A stretch of 64,000 bases of DNA from the NCBI RefSeq assembly GCF_900115245.1, contig NZ_FOVT01000001.1:558001-622000 (forward strand). Reading direction: 5' to 3'. This document shows, in pieces, positions 11,098-20,210 of this stretch (positions within the stretch are counted from its first letter, which is position 1; every line of letters starts with the position of its first letter). This DNA comes from Mesorhizobium sp. NFR06. Lineage in GTDB: Bacteria > Pseudomonadota > Alphaproteobacteria > Rhizobiales > Rhizobiaceae. A model generated the notes under the pieces. That model had not been told where the DNA came from. It did not search any database and saw nothing but the letters and a program-made list of their open reading frames with translations. A program made the translations under genes and the position numbers.

Positions 11098-12974
11098 TTG
11101 ACGCCCTTATACTTGGCGGCCAGCGCCTTTTCCTTTGCCGTGTCGACCCACCAGGAATCGATGTCCGCGCCACGATAGCTGGGCTGCTTTTCCGGCATGC
11201 CGAACTTGTTCCAATAGGCAAGCCAAACCACCGCGCGGTAGTATTGCGGCACGGTATAATAGTTCCACAACAGCACCCGATCGAGCGCATGGGTGGTTGC
11301 GACGAGGTCGTCGCGGTCGGTGGCGAAGATGATGCGGTCGACCAGTGCGTCGATCACCGGGTCCTTGATGCCGGAATAATTGCGCGCCCCCGGCGTGACC
11401 GCCGCCTTCGAGCTCCAGAAGTCGCGTTGCTCGTTGCCTGGCGATTCCGATTGCTGGAGTATGCTGGTGATGACGTCGTAGTCGAAATTGTTGACGCGGT
11501 TGATGTATTGCGTCTGGTCGATGATCCGCAGCGTGGCGTCGACGCCGATCTTGCGCAGATTAGCGATCCAGGGACTGGCGATGACCTGGTCGGTGTCGTT
11601 CGAGCCGAGTATCTCGAACTTGAAAGGCGCGCCGGTCTTGGCGTTCACCATCTTGCCGCCCTTTATCACCCAACCTGCCTGGGCGAACAGGTCGACCGCC
11701 GTCTTGAGATTCTTCCGTTCTGCTTGCGGCGAGTCGTAAACCGGCAGCTTGAATTCCTGGGTGAACACCTCCGGCGGCAGCTTGTCGCGATACTTCTCGA
11801 GGATTTCCAGTTCCTTGCCTTGCGGCAGGCCGCTCGACGCTAGCTCGGTGCCCTCGAAATAGCTGTGGGTGCGCGTGTTCGAGTTGTAGAACAGCGTGCG
11901 GTTCATCGTCTCGAAGTCGAACGGATAGGTCAGCGCGGCGCGCACCAGCCGATCCTGGAACAGCGGCCGCCGTTGATTGAGCACGAAGGCTTGCATCGGC
12001 TCGGGCGACGTCGTCTTGAATTCCTTCTTGATCACGTCGCCGGCGCCAACCGCCGGAAAGTTGTAAGCCGTCGCCCAGCGCCGCGAACTGTTTTCCGGCT
12101 TGATGTCGTCGAGTCCGCCCTTGGTGAAGGCCTGCCAGGCGGCATTGTCGTCGAGGATATAGGTGAAGCGCTGGGTATCGAAATTCTCGCGCCCGATCTT
12201 CACCGGCAGCTTGGCGCCCCAATAGTCGGGCACGCGCTGCCAGACGATCTCCGAACCCGGCTTGAAGCCGGCGATCTTGTAGGCTGCTGAGCCCAGCGGC
12301 GGCTCCAGCGTCGGCCGGGTGATGTCGCGCTTCTTGCCGCTGGCGTCGGTGCCCTCCCACCAATGCTTCGGCAGCACGACGAGGTCGCCGAGGATCTTCG
12401 GCAGTTCCCGGTTGCCCTTCTGGTTGAAGTGGAATTCGACCTCTCGGTCCGAGATCGCGACCGCTTCGGTCACGTTCTCGAAATAACGGCTGTACATCGG
12501 GCTATTGGCCTTCAGGACCTGGAATGACCAGATCACGTCGTCGACGGTGATCGGCTGGCCGTCGTGCCACTTGGCGCGCGGATCGAGCCGGTAGGTCGCC
12601 GAGGAGTAGTCGGACGGGTATTTGTAGGCGTCGGCGACCAGCGGGTGGCTGACGCTGCCTTCGTCGGTCGCCTGGTCCATCAGCGTGTCGTAGAGCAGGC
12701 CGCCGCCGAATTGCGCGAAGCCTGCGGCCGGCGATCCCTGGACAATATAAGGATTGAAGCTGTCGAAGGTGCCTAGGACGACGGAGTTGTAAGTGCCGCC
12801 TTTGGGCGCGTCCGGATTGACGTAGTCGTAGCGCTGGAAATTCTCGCCGTATTTTGAGGGCCCGATCAGCGAGGAGGTCGTGTGCCATTCGTCGGCGAAG
12901 CTGGCCTGCAGGCTGGCGGCGAAGACAACCGCCAGCATCGATGCGAAAAACGTCCGGGAGCGGCCAACCGTCAT
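11094..12974 (-). CDS. yejA: Extracellular solute-binding protein, YejA family, first copy
   Basis: First gene of the yej operon, 626 residues. A Sec signal peptide (SRTFFASMLAVVFAASLQ, cleaved near SFA-DEW) precedes a family-5 periplasmic binding protein. DAPKGGTYNSVVLGTFDSFN near residue 55 and KWHDGQPITVDDVIWSF are typical of YejA. It delivers oligopeptides, and in enterobacteria the peptide-nucleotide microcin C, to YejBEF. The start at 12974 is the first ATG after the terminator region and has AGGAGAA a few bases upstream. The five genes yejA-yejA-yejB-yejE-yejF overlap or nearly abut and must form one transcript. Confidence 0.92.
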   Translation of the reverse strand: MTVGRSRTFFASMLAVVFAASLQASFADEWHTTSSLIGPSKYGENFQRYDYVNPDAPKGGTYNSVVLGTFDSFNPYIVQGSPAAGFAQFGGGLLYDTLMDQATDEGSVSHPLVADAYKYPSDYSSATYRLDPRAKWHDGQPITVDDVIWSFQVLKANSPMYSRYFENVTEAVAISDREVEFHFNQKGNRELPKILGDLVVLPKHWWEGTDASGKKRDITRPTLEPPLGSAAYKIAGFKPGSEIVWQRVPDYWGAKLPVKIGRENFDTQRFTYILDDNAAWQAFTKGGLDDIKPENSSRRWATAYNFPAVGAGDVIKKEFKTTSPEPMQAFVLNQRRPLFQDRLVRAALTYPFDFETMNRTLFYNSNTRTHSYFEGTELASSGLPQGKELEILEKYRDKLPPEVFTQEFKLPVYDSPQAERKNLKTAVDLFAQAGWVIKGGKMVNAKTGAPFKFEILGSNDTDQVIASPWIANLRKIGVDATLRIIDQTQYINRVNNFDYDVITSILQQSESPGNEQRDFWSSKAAVTPGARNYSGIKDPVIDALVDRIIFATDRDDLVATTHALDRVLLWNYYTVPQYYRAVVWLAYWNKFGMPEKQPSYRGADIDSWWVDTAKEKALAAKYKGVN

Positions 12975-13080
12975 GCGTTCTCCTCGTCGCGATGAGTATC
13001 CACCGGCAATCTAGATCATTTGACGCCGGTGGAAACCGCAACCGGCGGCTTTTGTCGCCGTATATGCGGCTTTCCTAACG

Positions 13081-13107
13081 GAAAAGCCGGGACGAACCCG
13101 GCTTTTC
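13081..13107 (-). terminator. Rho-independent terminator after the cytochrome c gene
   Basis: A perfect 11-bp stem, GAAAAGCCGGG (13081-13091) and CCCGGCTTTTC (13097-13107), with a 5-nt loop and A/T runs at the base on both strands. It lies 25 nt beyond the cytochrome c stop and 107 nt before the first yejA start, so it ends the cytochrome transcript and insulates the yej operon. Confidence 0.85.
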
Positions 13108-13131
13108 CAAGGTGTCATGATGACAATTTGT

Positions 13132-13791
13132 TTATTGCGCGGGTGCCGCGGGCTTGGCCGGAGCGGCCCCTTCGGCCGGCTTGGCCGGCGCAGCGCCTGC
13201 AGGCTTCGCAGCTTCGGCAGGCTTGGCTTCTGCCGAAGCGCCCGGCTGCGGCAGCGGCTTCGGGTTGTCCGACAGCGTGCGCAGATAGGCAATGACGTTG
13301 GCGCGGTCCTCGTCCTTCGGCAGGCCGGCGAAGCCCATCGCCGTGCCCTTCACGAACTTCTTCGGCGAGGTGATGAAGTGGTTGAGGTTGTCGTAGGTCC
13401 ACTTCTCCTGGCCGCCCTTCGAAAAATCCTTCATGCCGGCCGAATAGGCGAAGCCCTCATGCTCGGCGACGGGGCGGTCGACGATGTCCCAGAGGTCCGG
13501 GCCGACCTTGTTCGGGCCGCCCTTTTCACCGGAATGGCAGGCCTGGCACTTCTTGAAGATGGCTGCGCCCGCCTCGGCATTGGCGGTGGCGAGCAGGTCG
13601 GCGATCGGCTTGGCTTCCGCCGCGGGAGCAGCCGGACCGCCTTCGGTCGGTTCCTGCGCTTCGATGGCGAAGCCGGGCTTTTCGGGTGCCGGCGAGGCGA
13701 ACAGCCCGTCCGAGACGATACCTATCGAAAAGACGACGAAGCAGGTTCCCAGAAATCCGCCGAGCAGCTTGTTGACTTCGCTGGAATCCAT
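13132..13791 (-). CDS. Membrane-anchored c-type cytochrome (CycM-like)
   Basis: The 219-residue protein has an uncleaved N-terminal membrane anchor (LLGGFLGTCFVVFSIGIV), a linker, then a mitochondrial-type class I cytochrome c domain. The haem motif CQACH is near residue 83 and the distal methionine is in KGTAMGFAG. The length and layout match CycM/cytochrome c552, which carries electrons from the bc1 complex to the aa3 oxidase in rhizobia. The last 40 residues are a low-complexity Ala/Pro/Lys tail built from repeats such as AKPAEGAAPAKPA, which is unusual for the core domain. Divergent from kdsB; the 193-bp gap between them must hold both promoters. Confidence 0.9.
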   Translation of the reverse strand: MDSSEVNKLLGGFLGTCFVVFSIGIVSDGLFASPAPEKPGFAIEAQEPTEGGPAAPAAEAKPIADLLATANAEAGAAIFKKCQACHSGEKGGPNKVGPDLWDIVDRPVAEHEGFAYSAGMKDFSKGGQEKWTYDNLNHFITSPKKFVKGTAMGFAGLPKDEDRANVIAYLRTLSDNPKPLPQPGASAEAKPAEAAKPAGAAPAKPAEGAAPAKPAAPAQ

Positions 13792-13984
13792 GCGCCCCTT
13801 GCTCCCTTTTCCGGCGGACCGTCCCGTCCACTCCGTCCGTCGGTATCGCTAACTGCCCTGAAAGGCCAGTCAAATCGGGCGGAAACTAGGTCTTTTGCTC
13901 TGGCGTTGCAACACCTATAAGGGCGCTTCCAGTGAGACCTTTTGCCACTTTTCCATCAGCGTTTTTCGGCTGCTCCAAAATCCG

Positions 13985-14713
13985 ATGTCAACCTTGATCC
14001 TGATCCCCGCCCGCATGGCCTCGACGCGCTTGCCGGGCAAGCCGCTGGCCGACATTGCGGGCGTGCCGATGATCGTCCATGTCGCCCGTCGCGCCGCCGA
14101 GGCCGGGCTTGGCCGCGTGGTGGTGGCGACCGACACCGAAGCGGTTGCACAGGCGGTGCGGACGCATGGCTTCGAGGCAGTCATGACCCGGATGGACCAT
14201 GAATCGGGCTCCGACCGCATCTTCGAGGCGCTGACGGCCCTCGATCCTGAAAAGCAGGTGGAAACGATCGTCAACGTGCAGGGCGACCTGCCGACCATCG
14301 ATCCCGAGATCATCGGCGCGTCGCTGCGGCCTTTCGAGGACAAGTCGGTCGATATCGCCACGCTGGGCGTCGAGATCGTCCGCGACGAGGAAAAGACCAA
14401 CCAGAACGTGGTCAAGATCGTCGGCTCGCCGCTGTCGGCGACACGGCTGAGGGCGCTCTATTTCACCCGCGCCACCGCACCCTGGGGCGAGGGGCCGCTC
14501 TACCACCACATCGGCCTCTATGCCTATCGCCGTGCCGCGCTCGAACGCTTTGTCGCGCTGAAGCCGTCGCCGCTGGAGCGCCGCGAGCGGCTGGAGCAGC
14601 TGCGCGCGCTGGAAGCCGGCATGCGCATCGACGCAGAGATCGTCAATTCGCTGCCGCTCGGCGTCGACACGCCGCACGACCTCGAGCGCGCCAGGCAAAT
14701 CCTTTCAAGTTGA
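13985..14713 (+). CDS. kdsB: 3-deoxy-manno-octulosonate cytidylyltransferase
   Basis: Activates KDO as CMP-KDO for lipopolysaccharide core assembly. The N-terminal nucleotide-binding signature [15 protein letters not shown] is at residues 7-21, and [14 protein letters not shown] contains the metal-binding Asp. The 242-residue length is normal for KdsB. The start is placed at ATG 13985 ([10 protein letters not shown]); a longer frame from 13895 adds 30 residues that no KdsB has. Only 10 nt separate it from pheA, so the two are probably co-transcribed, an arrangement seen in other Hyphomicrobiales. Confidence 0.94.
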   Translation: MSTLILIPARMASTRLPGKPLADIAGVPMIVHVARRAAEAGLGRVVVATDTEAVAQAVRTHGFEAVMTRMDHESGSDRIFEALTALDPEKQVETIVNVQGDLPTIDPEIIGASLRPFEDKSVDIATLGVEIVRDEEKTNQNVVKIVGSPLSATRLRALYFTRATAPWGEGPLYHHIGLYAYRRAALERFVALKPSPLERRERLEQLRALEAGMRIDAEIVNSLPLGVDTPHDLERARQILSS

Positions 14714-14723
14714 GACAACAAGC

Positions 14724-15587
14724 ATGACCGCGAAGACCAACAGAATTTCCTTCCAGGGCGAGCCCGGCGCCAATTCCGACACCGCCTGCCGCAACATGTT
14801 CCCGTCGATGGAACCTTTGCCGTGCCCGACCTTCGAGGACGCCTTCAACGCGGTCGAGACCGGTAAGGCCGAGCTCGCCATGATCCCGATCGAGAACACG
14901 ATCGCCGGCCGCGTCGCCGACATCCATCACCTGTTGCCGGAATCGAAGCTGCACATCGTCGGCGAATATTTCCTGCCCATCCACTTCCAGCTGATGGTGC
15001 TGCCGGGGGTGAAGCGCGAAGAGATCAAGACCGTGCACAGCCATATCCATGCGCTCGGCCAGTGCCGCAAATATATCCGCAAGAACGGCTGGAAGCCGGT
15101 GGTCGCCGGCGACACGGCGGGTTCGGCCAAGATGGTGTCGGAGGTCAGGGACCGCACCATGGCCTCGCTGGCGCCCGCGCTCGCCGCCGAGCTCTACGGG
15201 CTCGACATCATCGAGAAGAATGTCGAGGACACCGACTCCAACGTCACCCGCTTCGTCGTGCTGACCAAGAACAAGCAATGGGTGGAGCGGCCGTCGGCCG
15301 ATGCCAAGATGATGACCACATTCATTTTCCGCGTCCGCAACGTGCCGGCCGCGCTCTACAAGGCAATGGGCGGCTTCGCCACCAACGGCATCAACATGAC
15401 CAAGCTCGAGAGCTATCAGCTCGGCGCCTTCACCGCGACGCTGTTCTACGCCGATATCGAGGGCCACCCGGACGATCCGCTGGTCACGCTGGCACTAGAC
15501 GAACTGCGCTTCTTCTCGCGCGAGATGCGCATCCTCGGCGTCTACCCGGCAAGCGCCTCGCGCGAGCAGTGGAAGGTCGCGGATTAG
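14724..15587 (+). CDS. pheA: Prephenate dehydratase
   Basis: Converts prephenate to phenylpyruvate in phenylalanine synthesis. The 287-residue protein is monofunctional, with no chorismate mutase domain. The dehydratase domain covers about residues 5-185: FQGEPGANSD, MIPIENTIAGRV, and the catalytic TRF motif in NVTRFVVL. An ACT regulatory domain follows, with the phenylalanine-binding region in GINMTKLESYQLG (usually ESRP in other bacteria). ATG 14724 follows kdsB closely. Feedback inhibition by phenylalanine through the ACT domain is expected from the family. Confidence 0.94.
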   Translation: MTAKTNRISFQGEPGANSDTACRNMFPSMEPLPCPTFEDAFNAVETGKAELAMIPIENTIAGRVADIHHLLPESKLHIVGEYFLPIHFQLMVLPGVKREEIKTVHSHIHALGQCRKYIRKNGWKPVVAGDTAGSAKMVSEVRDRTMASLAPALAAELYGLDIIEKNVEDTDSNVTRFVVLTKNKQWVERPSADAKMMTTFIFRVRNVPAALYKAMGGFATNGINMTKLESYQLGAFTATLFYADIEGHPDDPLVTLALDELRFFSREMRILGVYPASASREQWKVAD

Positions 15588-15626
15588 GTGGTTGCACCTG
15601 CGAGGTTAGCCAAGACGCTTGTGCTT

Positions 15627-15785
15627 CGTCATCCACGGGCGAAGCAAGGAGCGAAGCGACGTGCGCAGACCCGAGGATCCATTCCGTTACGTCGAGGCGC
15701 CGCCCACGGAGCAAAATTCTGCATCGCAGCGCCCTTCGGCTGAGGTAACGGCATGGATTCCAGGGTCTCCGCTACGCTCTGCCCT
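15627..15785. repeat. Imperfect fold-back intergenic repeat
   Basis: The 256-nt gap between pheA and the convergent Dabb gene is largely one inverted element. The left arm GCAGACCCGAGGATCCATTC (from 15664) pairs imperfectly with the right arm GCATGGATTCCAGGGTCTC (to about 15768). Pairing continues outward through GGAGCGAAGCG on the left and CGCTACGCTCT on the right. Such fold-back units are scattered in Mesorhizobium-type genomes and may also act here as a bidirectional terminator. Confidence 0.65.
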
Positions 15786-15843
15786 GTAATGACCACCTGA
15801 TGGAGGTCGGCGCAAATCTGCGACGTTTGCGCTCGACTCAATC

Positions 15844-16146
15844 TCAGCCAAACCCCAACGGCACGTAGTCGATCTCCAGGAACTTATCGACCTCGGGCAC
15901 CCAGCGGTCTCGCACGAAGGCGACGTGGTCGGGATGCTCGTTGTAGCGTGTGTAGGCCGCCTGGTCGGCGAACTCCATCGAGAAGCCGAACTGATAGTCG
16001 TTCTTCGGGCTCACCTGCCGCAACTGCTCGAAATGCGTGACGCCCTTGATCCCGGTGAGGATCTTCTTGGCGTCGTGGAGAAAGCGCTTGGTCTCCAGCG
16101 ACTGCAACGGATGTTTGAGCGTGAACACGACGGTGTGACGGATCAT
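15844..16146 (-). CDS. Dabb family (stress-responsive A/B barrel) protein
   Basis: A 100-residue dimeric ferredoxin-like alpha/beta-barrel protein. The N-terminus MIRHTVVFTLKHP and the later YQFGFSMEFAD, YNEHPDHVAFV and the C-terminal DYVPLGF are typical of Dabb proteins. The reaction is unknown for most members; some act in polyketide cyclisation or stress responses. It starts 10 nt after the nudC stop and is clearly in the same transcript. No active-site assignment is possible from sequence alone. Confidence 0.82.
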   Translation of the reverse strand: MIRHTVVFTLKHPLQSLETKRFLHDAKKILTGIKGVTHFEQLRQVSPKNDYQFGFSMEFADQAAYTRYNEHPDHVAFVRDRWVPEVDKFLEIDYVPLGFG

Positions 16147-16156
16147 TTCTCGGCTC

Positions 16157-17098
16157 CTATTCGCTGTCGACCCAGGCGCGGATGAGGTGATGGGCGATCG
16201 CCCCTTTCGGCGGTGTAATCAAGCCGTCGGCATGCTGCCTGTCCAGCATCGAGCGCACCTCGTCGCGCAAGAACCAGCGGCAGTCCTCCAGTTCGTTGAG
16301 GTCGGCCTGGATATCTTCGTTGAGCGGCTCGCCGAAGCAGCCGATCATCAGCGAATAGGGGAAGGGCCAGGGCTGGCTGGCGTGATAGACGACGCGGCCG
16401 AGCCTTATGCCGGCTTCCTCCAGGGTCTCGCGGCGCACCGCTGCCTCGATCGTCTCGCCCGGCTCGATGAAGCCGGCAAGGGCCGAATACATGCCCGGTG
16501 CGAAATGCTTGCCGCGCCCGAGCAGGCATTTTTCGCGCGTCGCCGTCAGCATGATCGCCACCGGGTCGGTGCGCGGGAAATGGTCGGTGCCGCAGGCAGG
16601 GCAATGGCGCCTGTAACCGCCGGCGCGCATCTCCGAGCGGTTGCCGCATTTCGAGCAGAAGGCGTGGCTGGCGTGCCAGGCGAGCAGCGCCGCGCCCTGC
16701 GCCAGCGCTCCCGCCGCCGCCTCGTCGATCAGGCCCTGCATATAGACCGAGCGGTAGTCGATGGCCTTGATCGTCTCGGGCAGTTTTTCCGGCTCGACGC
16801 CAGCGGGCACCGCCAGCACAGGTCCGGCCTCGGAATGCCCGAGCAGCACGCCGTGGTCGAGCGAAACCTCGAAGGCTTGGCTTTCGTCAGCCTTGAACCA
16901 GGGCTCGAACTTGCCGTCGTCGAGCTTGAGGTAGAGCCGTCCGGCATGCATCAGCATCAGCCGCGCGGTCTGGTCGGCCAGCGCTTTTTCGACCGCATCG
17001 TCGGCGCGGTTCTCGGACTGCCGATCGATCCTGTTGCCGGCGAAACCGACGAACTGGCTCGGCTCGCGCAAGGGCGCGTCAAACAGGCGAAAGCTCAT
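16157..17098 (-). CDS. nudC: NAD(+) diphosphatase / deNADding Nudix hydrolase
   Basis: Hydrolyses NADH (and NAD caps on RNA in the characterised family) to NMN and AMP. The 313-residue protein has an N-terminal NudC-like domain, a zinc ribbon (CSKCGN and CPACGT, near residues 145-170), the Nudix box GFIEPGETIEAAVRRE with the remaining LEEAGI, and the family hallmark SQPWPFPYSLM right after it. ATG 17098 (MSFRLFD) is chosen; the frame extends 60 codons upstream without family similarity. It is followed by the Dabb gene 10 nt away and preceded by the HIT gene. Confidence 0.94.
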   Translation of the reverse strand: MSFRLFDAPLREPSQFVGFAGNRIDRQSENRADDAVEKALADQTARLMLMHAGRLYLKLDDGKFEPWFKADESQAFEVSLDHGVLLGHSEAGPVLAVPAGVEPEKLPETIKAIDYRSVYMQGLIDEAAAGALAQGAALLAWHASHAFCSKCGNRSEMRAGGYRRHCPACGTDHFPRTDPVAIMLTATREKCLLGRGKHFAPGMYSALAGFIEPGETIEAAVRRETLEEAGIRLGRVVYHASQPWPFPYSLMIGCFGEPLNEDIQADLNELEDCRWFLRDEVRSMLDRQHADGLITPPKGAIAHHLIRAWVDSE

Positions 17099-17147
17099 GC
17101 GGACTCGTGGCTGGGAAATCGGAGACGCGGAATCGACACTGGTCAGC

Positions 17148-17567
17148 TTATAGCGCCGCCTTGATCGTTTCGGCAAACCGCCTGATGTCGGAACGCTGGT
17201 AAGGTTCGCGGATACCGTGCCCCCACACCGGTCCCGGCCAGCCGGGGTCGCCCTCGGACCGGGCGACGACGTGGACATGCAACTGGCGCACGACGTTGCC
17301 GAGCGCGCCGGTGTTGATCTTGGTGCAGCCGCTCACCCGCTTCAGCGCCTGCGCCACCATGTTGGTCTCGAAGGTCAGCATCGCCTGGTCGAGCGGCGTC
17401 ATCTCGTGGATCTCTTCGGTGCCCGGCCGCTGCGGCACCAGGATCAGCCAGGGCCAACGGCGGTCGTTCATCAGCCTGAGCTCGCATAGGCCAAGCCACA
17501 TGAGCTGCTCACTGTCCGCCTCCAGCCGGGCGTCCAGCGTAAATCCGGCCTTGAGGCCAGGCAGCAT
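17148..17567 (-). CDS. HIT domain nucleotide-binding protein
   Basis: A 139-residue histidine-triad protein. The HIT motif is HVHVVAR (His-x-His-x pattern with a degenerate third position: LHVHVVARSEGD), preceded by INTGALGNVVRQ, typical of the alphaproteobacterial Hint/DUF group of nucleotide hydrolases or transferases. The start is placed at ATG 17567 (MLPGLKAG), which has AAGGAAA 8 nt upstream; an ATG 15 nt further up (17582) is possible but weaker. Immediately upstream, on the opposite strand, lies the SRP RNA gene, so the 17568-17740 gap carries divergent promoters. The substrate is unknown. Confidence 0.85.
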   Translation of the reverse strand: MLPGLKAGFTLDARLEADSEQLMWLGLCELRLMNDRRWPWLILVPQRPGTEEIHEMTPLDQAMLTFETNMVAQALKRVSGCTKINTGALGNVVRQLHVHVVARSEGDPGWPGPVWGHGIREPYQRSDIRRFAETIKAAL

Positions 17568-17740
17568 GGGCGTTTCCTTCATTTTGTAAGTATTTTCCAA
17601 ACCCGGAACGCTAGAGCGGCGGCAAGGTGGCTGCAAGCGAATCATTGGCCGCTATTATCGATTTGAAGGACTTCCCGTCTCGATGTGGCTGCAGCTTTTG
17701 GCTCTGCCCTTGCATTTCGTCGCCGAATTGCCGATATGGA

Positions 17741-17843
17741 GCGTGGGAGGTTGGTGGTGGACGATCCACTCGCCAACCGGGTCAGGTCCGGAAGGAAGCA
17801 GCCCTAACGAGCCCGGAACGGGTCATTGTTCCAGCCTCCCGCC
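17741..17843 (+). ncRNA. ffs: Signal recognition particle RNA (4.5S type)
   Basis: The conserved SRP apical domain is clear: GGGTCAGGTCCGGAAGGAAG followed by CAGCCCTAACGAGCCC. The flanking GGGAGGTTGG (17745-17754) pairs with CCAGCCTCCC (17831-17840) to close the single hairpin of about 100 nt. It sits just upstream of dnaX, the usual place in Hyphomicrobiales. The RNA binds Ffh to target membrane proteins. The exact ends are estimated from the stem. Confidence 0.95.
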
Positions 17844-17948
17844 TCTTCGCCTCTCTCCCGCGACATTGACGGCGCCGAGCCGTGCGGGTGAGACTATGCG
17901 CTGGAATCGGCCGCCTTCCGTCGCGGTCCTGGGAGCTTTTGACGGCGA

Positions 17949-19763
17949 ATGAGCGAAGCCGGAAATTTGGGGCCAGAAAACCTGGAAACAGGCAAGGCCG
18001 GCGCCTATCGCGTGCTGGCACGTAAATATCGCCCTTCGAATTTCTCTGAGCTGATCGGCCAGGAGCCGATGGTCCGCACCCTGACCAACGCCTTCGCCAC
18101 CGGCCGCATCGCCCAGGCCTGGATGCTGACGGGCGTGCGCGGTGTCGGCAAGACGACGACGGCGCGGATCCTCGCACGGGCTCTGAACTACAAAACCCCG
18201 ACTGTAGACCAGCCCTCCGTCGACCTTGCGATCCCCGGCGAGCATTGCCAGGCGATCATGGAAGGCCGCCATGTCGATGTCATCGAGATGGACGCCGCCT
18301 CCCACACCGGCATCGACGACATCAGGGACATCATCGATCGCGTGCGCTACGCGCCGGTCTCGGCCCGCTACAAGGTCTACATCATCGACGAAGTGCACAT
18401 GCTCTCCACCCAGGCCTTCAACGGCCTCTTGAAGACGCTGGAAGAGCCGCCGCCACACGTCAAATTCATCTTCGCCACCACCGAGATCCGCAAGGTGCCG
18501 ATCACGGTCCTGTCGCGCTGCCAGCGCTTCGATCTGAGGCGCATCGATGCTGGCGCATTGGTCGCGCATCTTTCCTCGATCGCCGCCAAGGAAGGCGTTT
18601 CCGTCGACGACGAGGCTCTGGCGATGATTGCCCGCGCCGCCGAGGGTTCGGCGCGCGATTCGCTTTCCATCCTCGACCAGGCGATCGCCCATGGCAGCGG
18701 CGCCGTCAGCGCCGACGCGGTGCGCGCCATGCTCGGCCTCGCCGACCGCGCCCGCATCATCGACTTGTTCGAGCATGTCATGAAGGGCGACGTGGCGGCG
18801 GCCCTGGCCGAATTCCGCGCGCAATACGACACCGGCGCCGATCCGGCGGCCGTGCTCACCGACCTTGCCGAATTCAACCACCTCGTCACCCGGCTGCGCT
18901 TCGTGCCGGCCGCGGCCGACGATCCTTCGCTTTCCGAGGACGAGCGCCGGCGCGGCGCCGAATTCGCCGCCACGCTTTCGGTGCGCGTGCTGTCGCGTAC
19001 CTGGCAGATGCTGCTCAAGGGCATTCCCGAGGTGCAGTCCTCCAACCGCCCGGTCAGCGCCGGCGAAATGGTGCTGATCCGCCTGGCGCATGCCGCCGAC
19101 CTGCCGACATTGGACGAGGCGCTGAAATCGCTGGAAGGCGCCGGGCCGGTGCCGAATGGCGCGCGTTCCAACGGAGCGCCTGCCGGCTCTGGCAATGGCG
19201 GCGGCGCAAGCGCTATCGCGCAGGCGCGCATGCCCAGTTCGAATGGCGGTGCGCAGACCATGCGGCTGGTCGAAGCGCAACCCGCGCCTGCCGCTTTCGT
19301 TGCGGCGCCGGAGCCGGTCGGCGAAACGCCTGTCGTGCCGGTCAAATCGCTGGCTGACATTGTTACGCTTGCCGACGCCAATCGTGACATGGCCTTCAAG
19401 GTGCTGCTGAAGCGCTGCGTGCGGCCGGTTCGCATCGAGCCCGGCCGTCTCGATGTCGCCCTGACCGACGATGCGCCGAAGATGCTGCTCAACGACCTGA
19501 CCTCCAAGCTGCGCGCCTGGACCGGCCGCAACTGGCTGGTGTCGCTGTCGAAGGAGCAGGGCGGCCAGACTTTGGCCGAGCTGGAGACGACGAAGCGTGA
19601 GAACGCCTTCTCCGACGCCAAGAGCGACCCGACGGTCGCGGCTATTCTGGCTCGCTTCCCCGGGGCCAAGATCATCGACGTGCGCATCCCGGACGTGCCC
19701 GAGGTGGAAGAAACCGAGGCCGACCTGCCGGTCGAGCCAGCAGCGGACGATGACGAAATCTAG
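17949..19763 (+). CDS. dnaX: DNA polymerase III subunits gamma and tau
   Basis: Clamp-loader ATPase of the replisome. The N-terminal AAA+ module has ARKYRPSNFSELIGQ, Walker A GVRGVGKTTTAR (about residues 61-72), Walker B with IIDEVHML, the sensor region FATTEIRKVP and the arginine finger in LSRCQRFDLRR. The C-terminal tau part, after a Gly/Ala/Pro-rich linker near residues 395-450, carries the polymerase- and helicase-binding regions. The usual four-cysteine zinc module between Walker A and B keeps only one cysteine (EHCQAIMEGRH), as seems common in this clade. ATG 17949 gives the 604-residue product. It is followed by ybaB and later recR, the classic cluster. Confidence 0.95.
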   Translation: MSEAGNLGPENLETGKAGAYRVLARKYRPSNFSELIGQEPMVRTLTNAFATGRIAQAWMLTGVRGVGKTTTARILARALNYKTPTVDQPSVDLAIPGEHCQAIMEGRHVDVIEMDAASHTGIDDIRDIIDRVRYAPVSARYKVYIIDEVHMLSTQAFNGLLKTLEEPPPHVKFIFATTEIRKVPITVLSRCQRFDLRRIDAGALVAHLSSIAAKEGVSVDDEALAMIARAAEGSARDSLSILDQAIAHGSGAVSADAVRAMLGLADRARIIDLFEHVMKGDVAAALAEFRAQYDTGADPAAVLTDLAEFNHLVTRLRFVPAAADDPSLSEDERRRGAEFAATLSVRVLSRTWQMLLKGIPEVQSSNRPVSAGEMVLIRLAHAADLPTLDEALKSLEGAGPVPNGARSNGAPAGSGNGGGASAIAQARMPSSNGGAQTMRLVEAQPAPAAFVAAPEPVGETPVVPVKSLADIVTLADANRDMAFKVLLKRCVRPVRIEPGRLDVALTDDAPKMLLNDLTSKLRAWTGRNWLVSLSKEQGGQTLAELETTKRENAFSDAKSDPTVAAILARFPGAKIIDVRIPDVPEVEETEADLPVEPAADDDEI

Positions 19764-19823
19764 AGCAATTCCAGGAAAAGTGTGTAACGGTTTTCCGTCC
19801 GGAATTGCGTAAAAACCACTCTA
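19764..19823. repeat. Small intergenic palindrome, rhizobial type, copy 1
   Basis: Outer arms GCAATTCC (19765-19772) and GGAATTGC (19801-19808) and inner arms GGAAAA and TTTTCC form a nested hairpin directly after dnaX. The loop core AAAAGTGTGTAACGGTTTT resembles that of the element at 39577-39625. Such units occur at very high copy number in rhizobial genomes. It could also act as a transcript end. Confidence 0.7.
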
Positions 19824-19886
19824 GGTCATGAGCCGCGAACAGGTGGATCATGCCCGCATTCGGATAGAACAAAGAGGACCAAACTG

Positions 19887-20210
19887 ATGAAAGATCTTCT
19901 CGGCCTGATGGGCAAGGCAAAGGAAATGCAGGCCAAGTTCCAGGCCATGCAGGACGAGATCGCCACGCTCGAAGCCACCGGCCAGGCCGGCGGCGGCCTG
20001 GTCAGCATCACGCTCACCGGCAAGTTCGAGATGAAGGCGTTGAAGATCGATCCCTCGCTCATCAAGGCGGACGAAGCCGAGATCCTCGAGGACCTCATTC
20101 TGGCCGCCCACAATGACGCCAAAAATAAGGTCGAGCTCCAGATGCAGGAGAAGACCAAGGCGTTGACGGCAGGCCTTCCGATTCCGCCCGGAATGAAATT
20201 GCCGTTCTGA
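19887..20210 (+). CDS. ybaB: Nucleoid-associated protein, YbaB/EbfC family
   Basis: A 107-residue small DNA-binding protein. [19 protein letters not shown] forms the N-terminal coiled helix, and the central [20 protein letters not shown], the sheet region typical of the family. The 3' end, [15 protein letters not shown], is the standard YbaB C-terminus. The role is nucleoid binding and possibly help to RecR-type repair; the dnaX-ybaB-recR gene order is widely conserved. A good AGAGGA-type binding site precedes ATG 19887. Confidence 0.93.
   Translation: MKDLLGLMGKAKEMQAKFQAMQDEIATLEATGQAGGGLVSITLTGKFEMKALKIDPSLIKADEAEILEDLILAAHNDAKNKVELQMQEKTKALTAGLPIPPGMKLPF

Noticed and set aside
13024..13047. 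Second terminator (CGCCGGT with ACCGGCG) before yejA
   Set aside because: It has a 10-nt loop and a T run only on the plus strand, where no gene ends.
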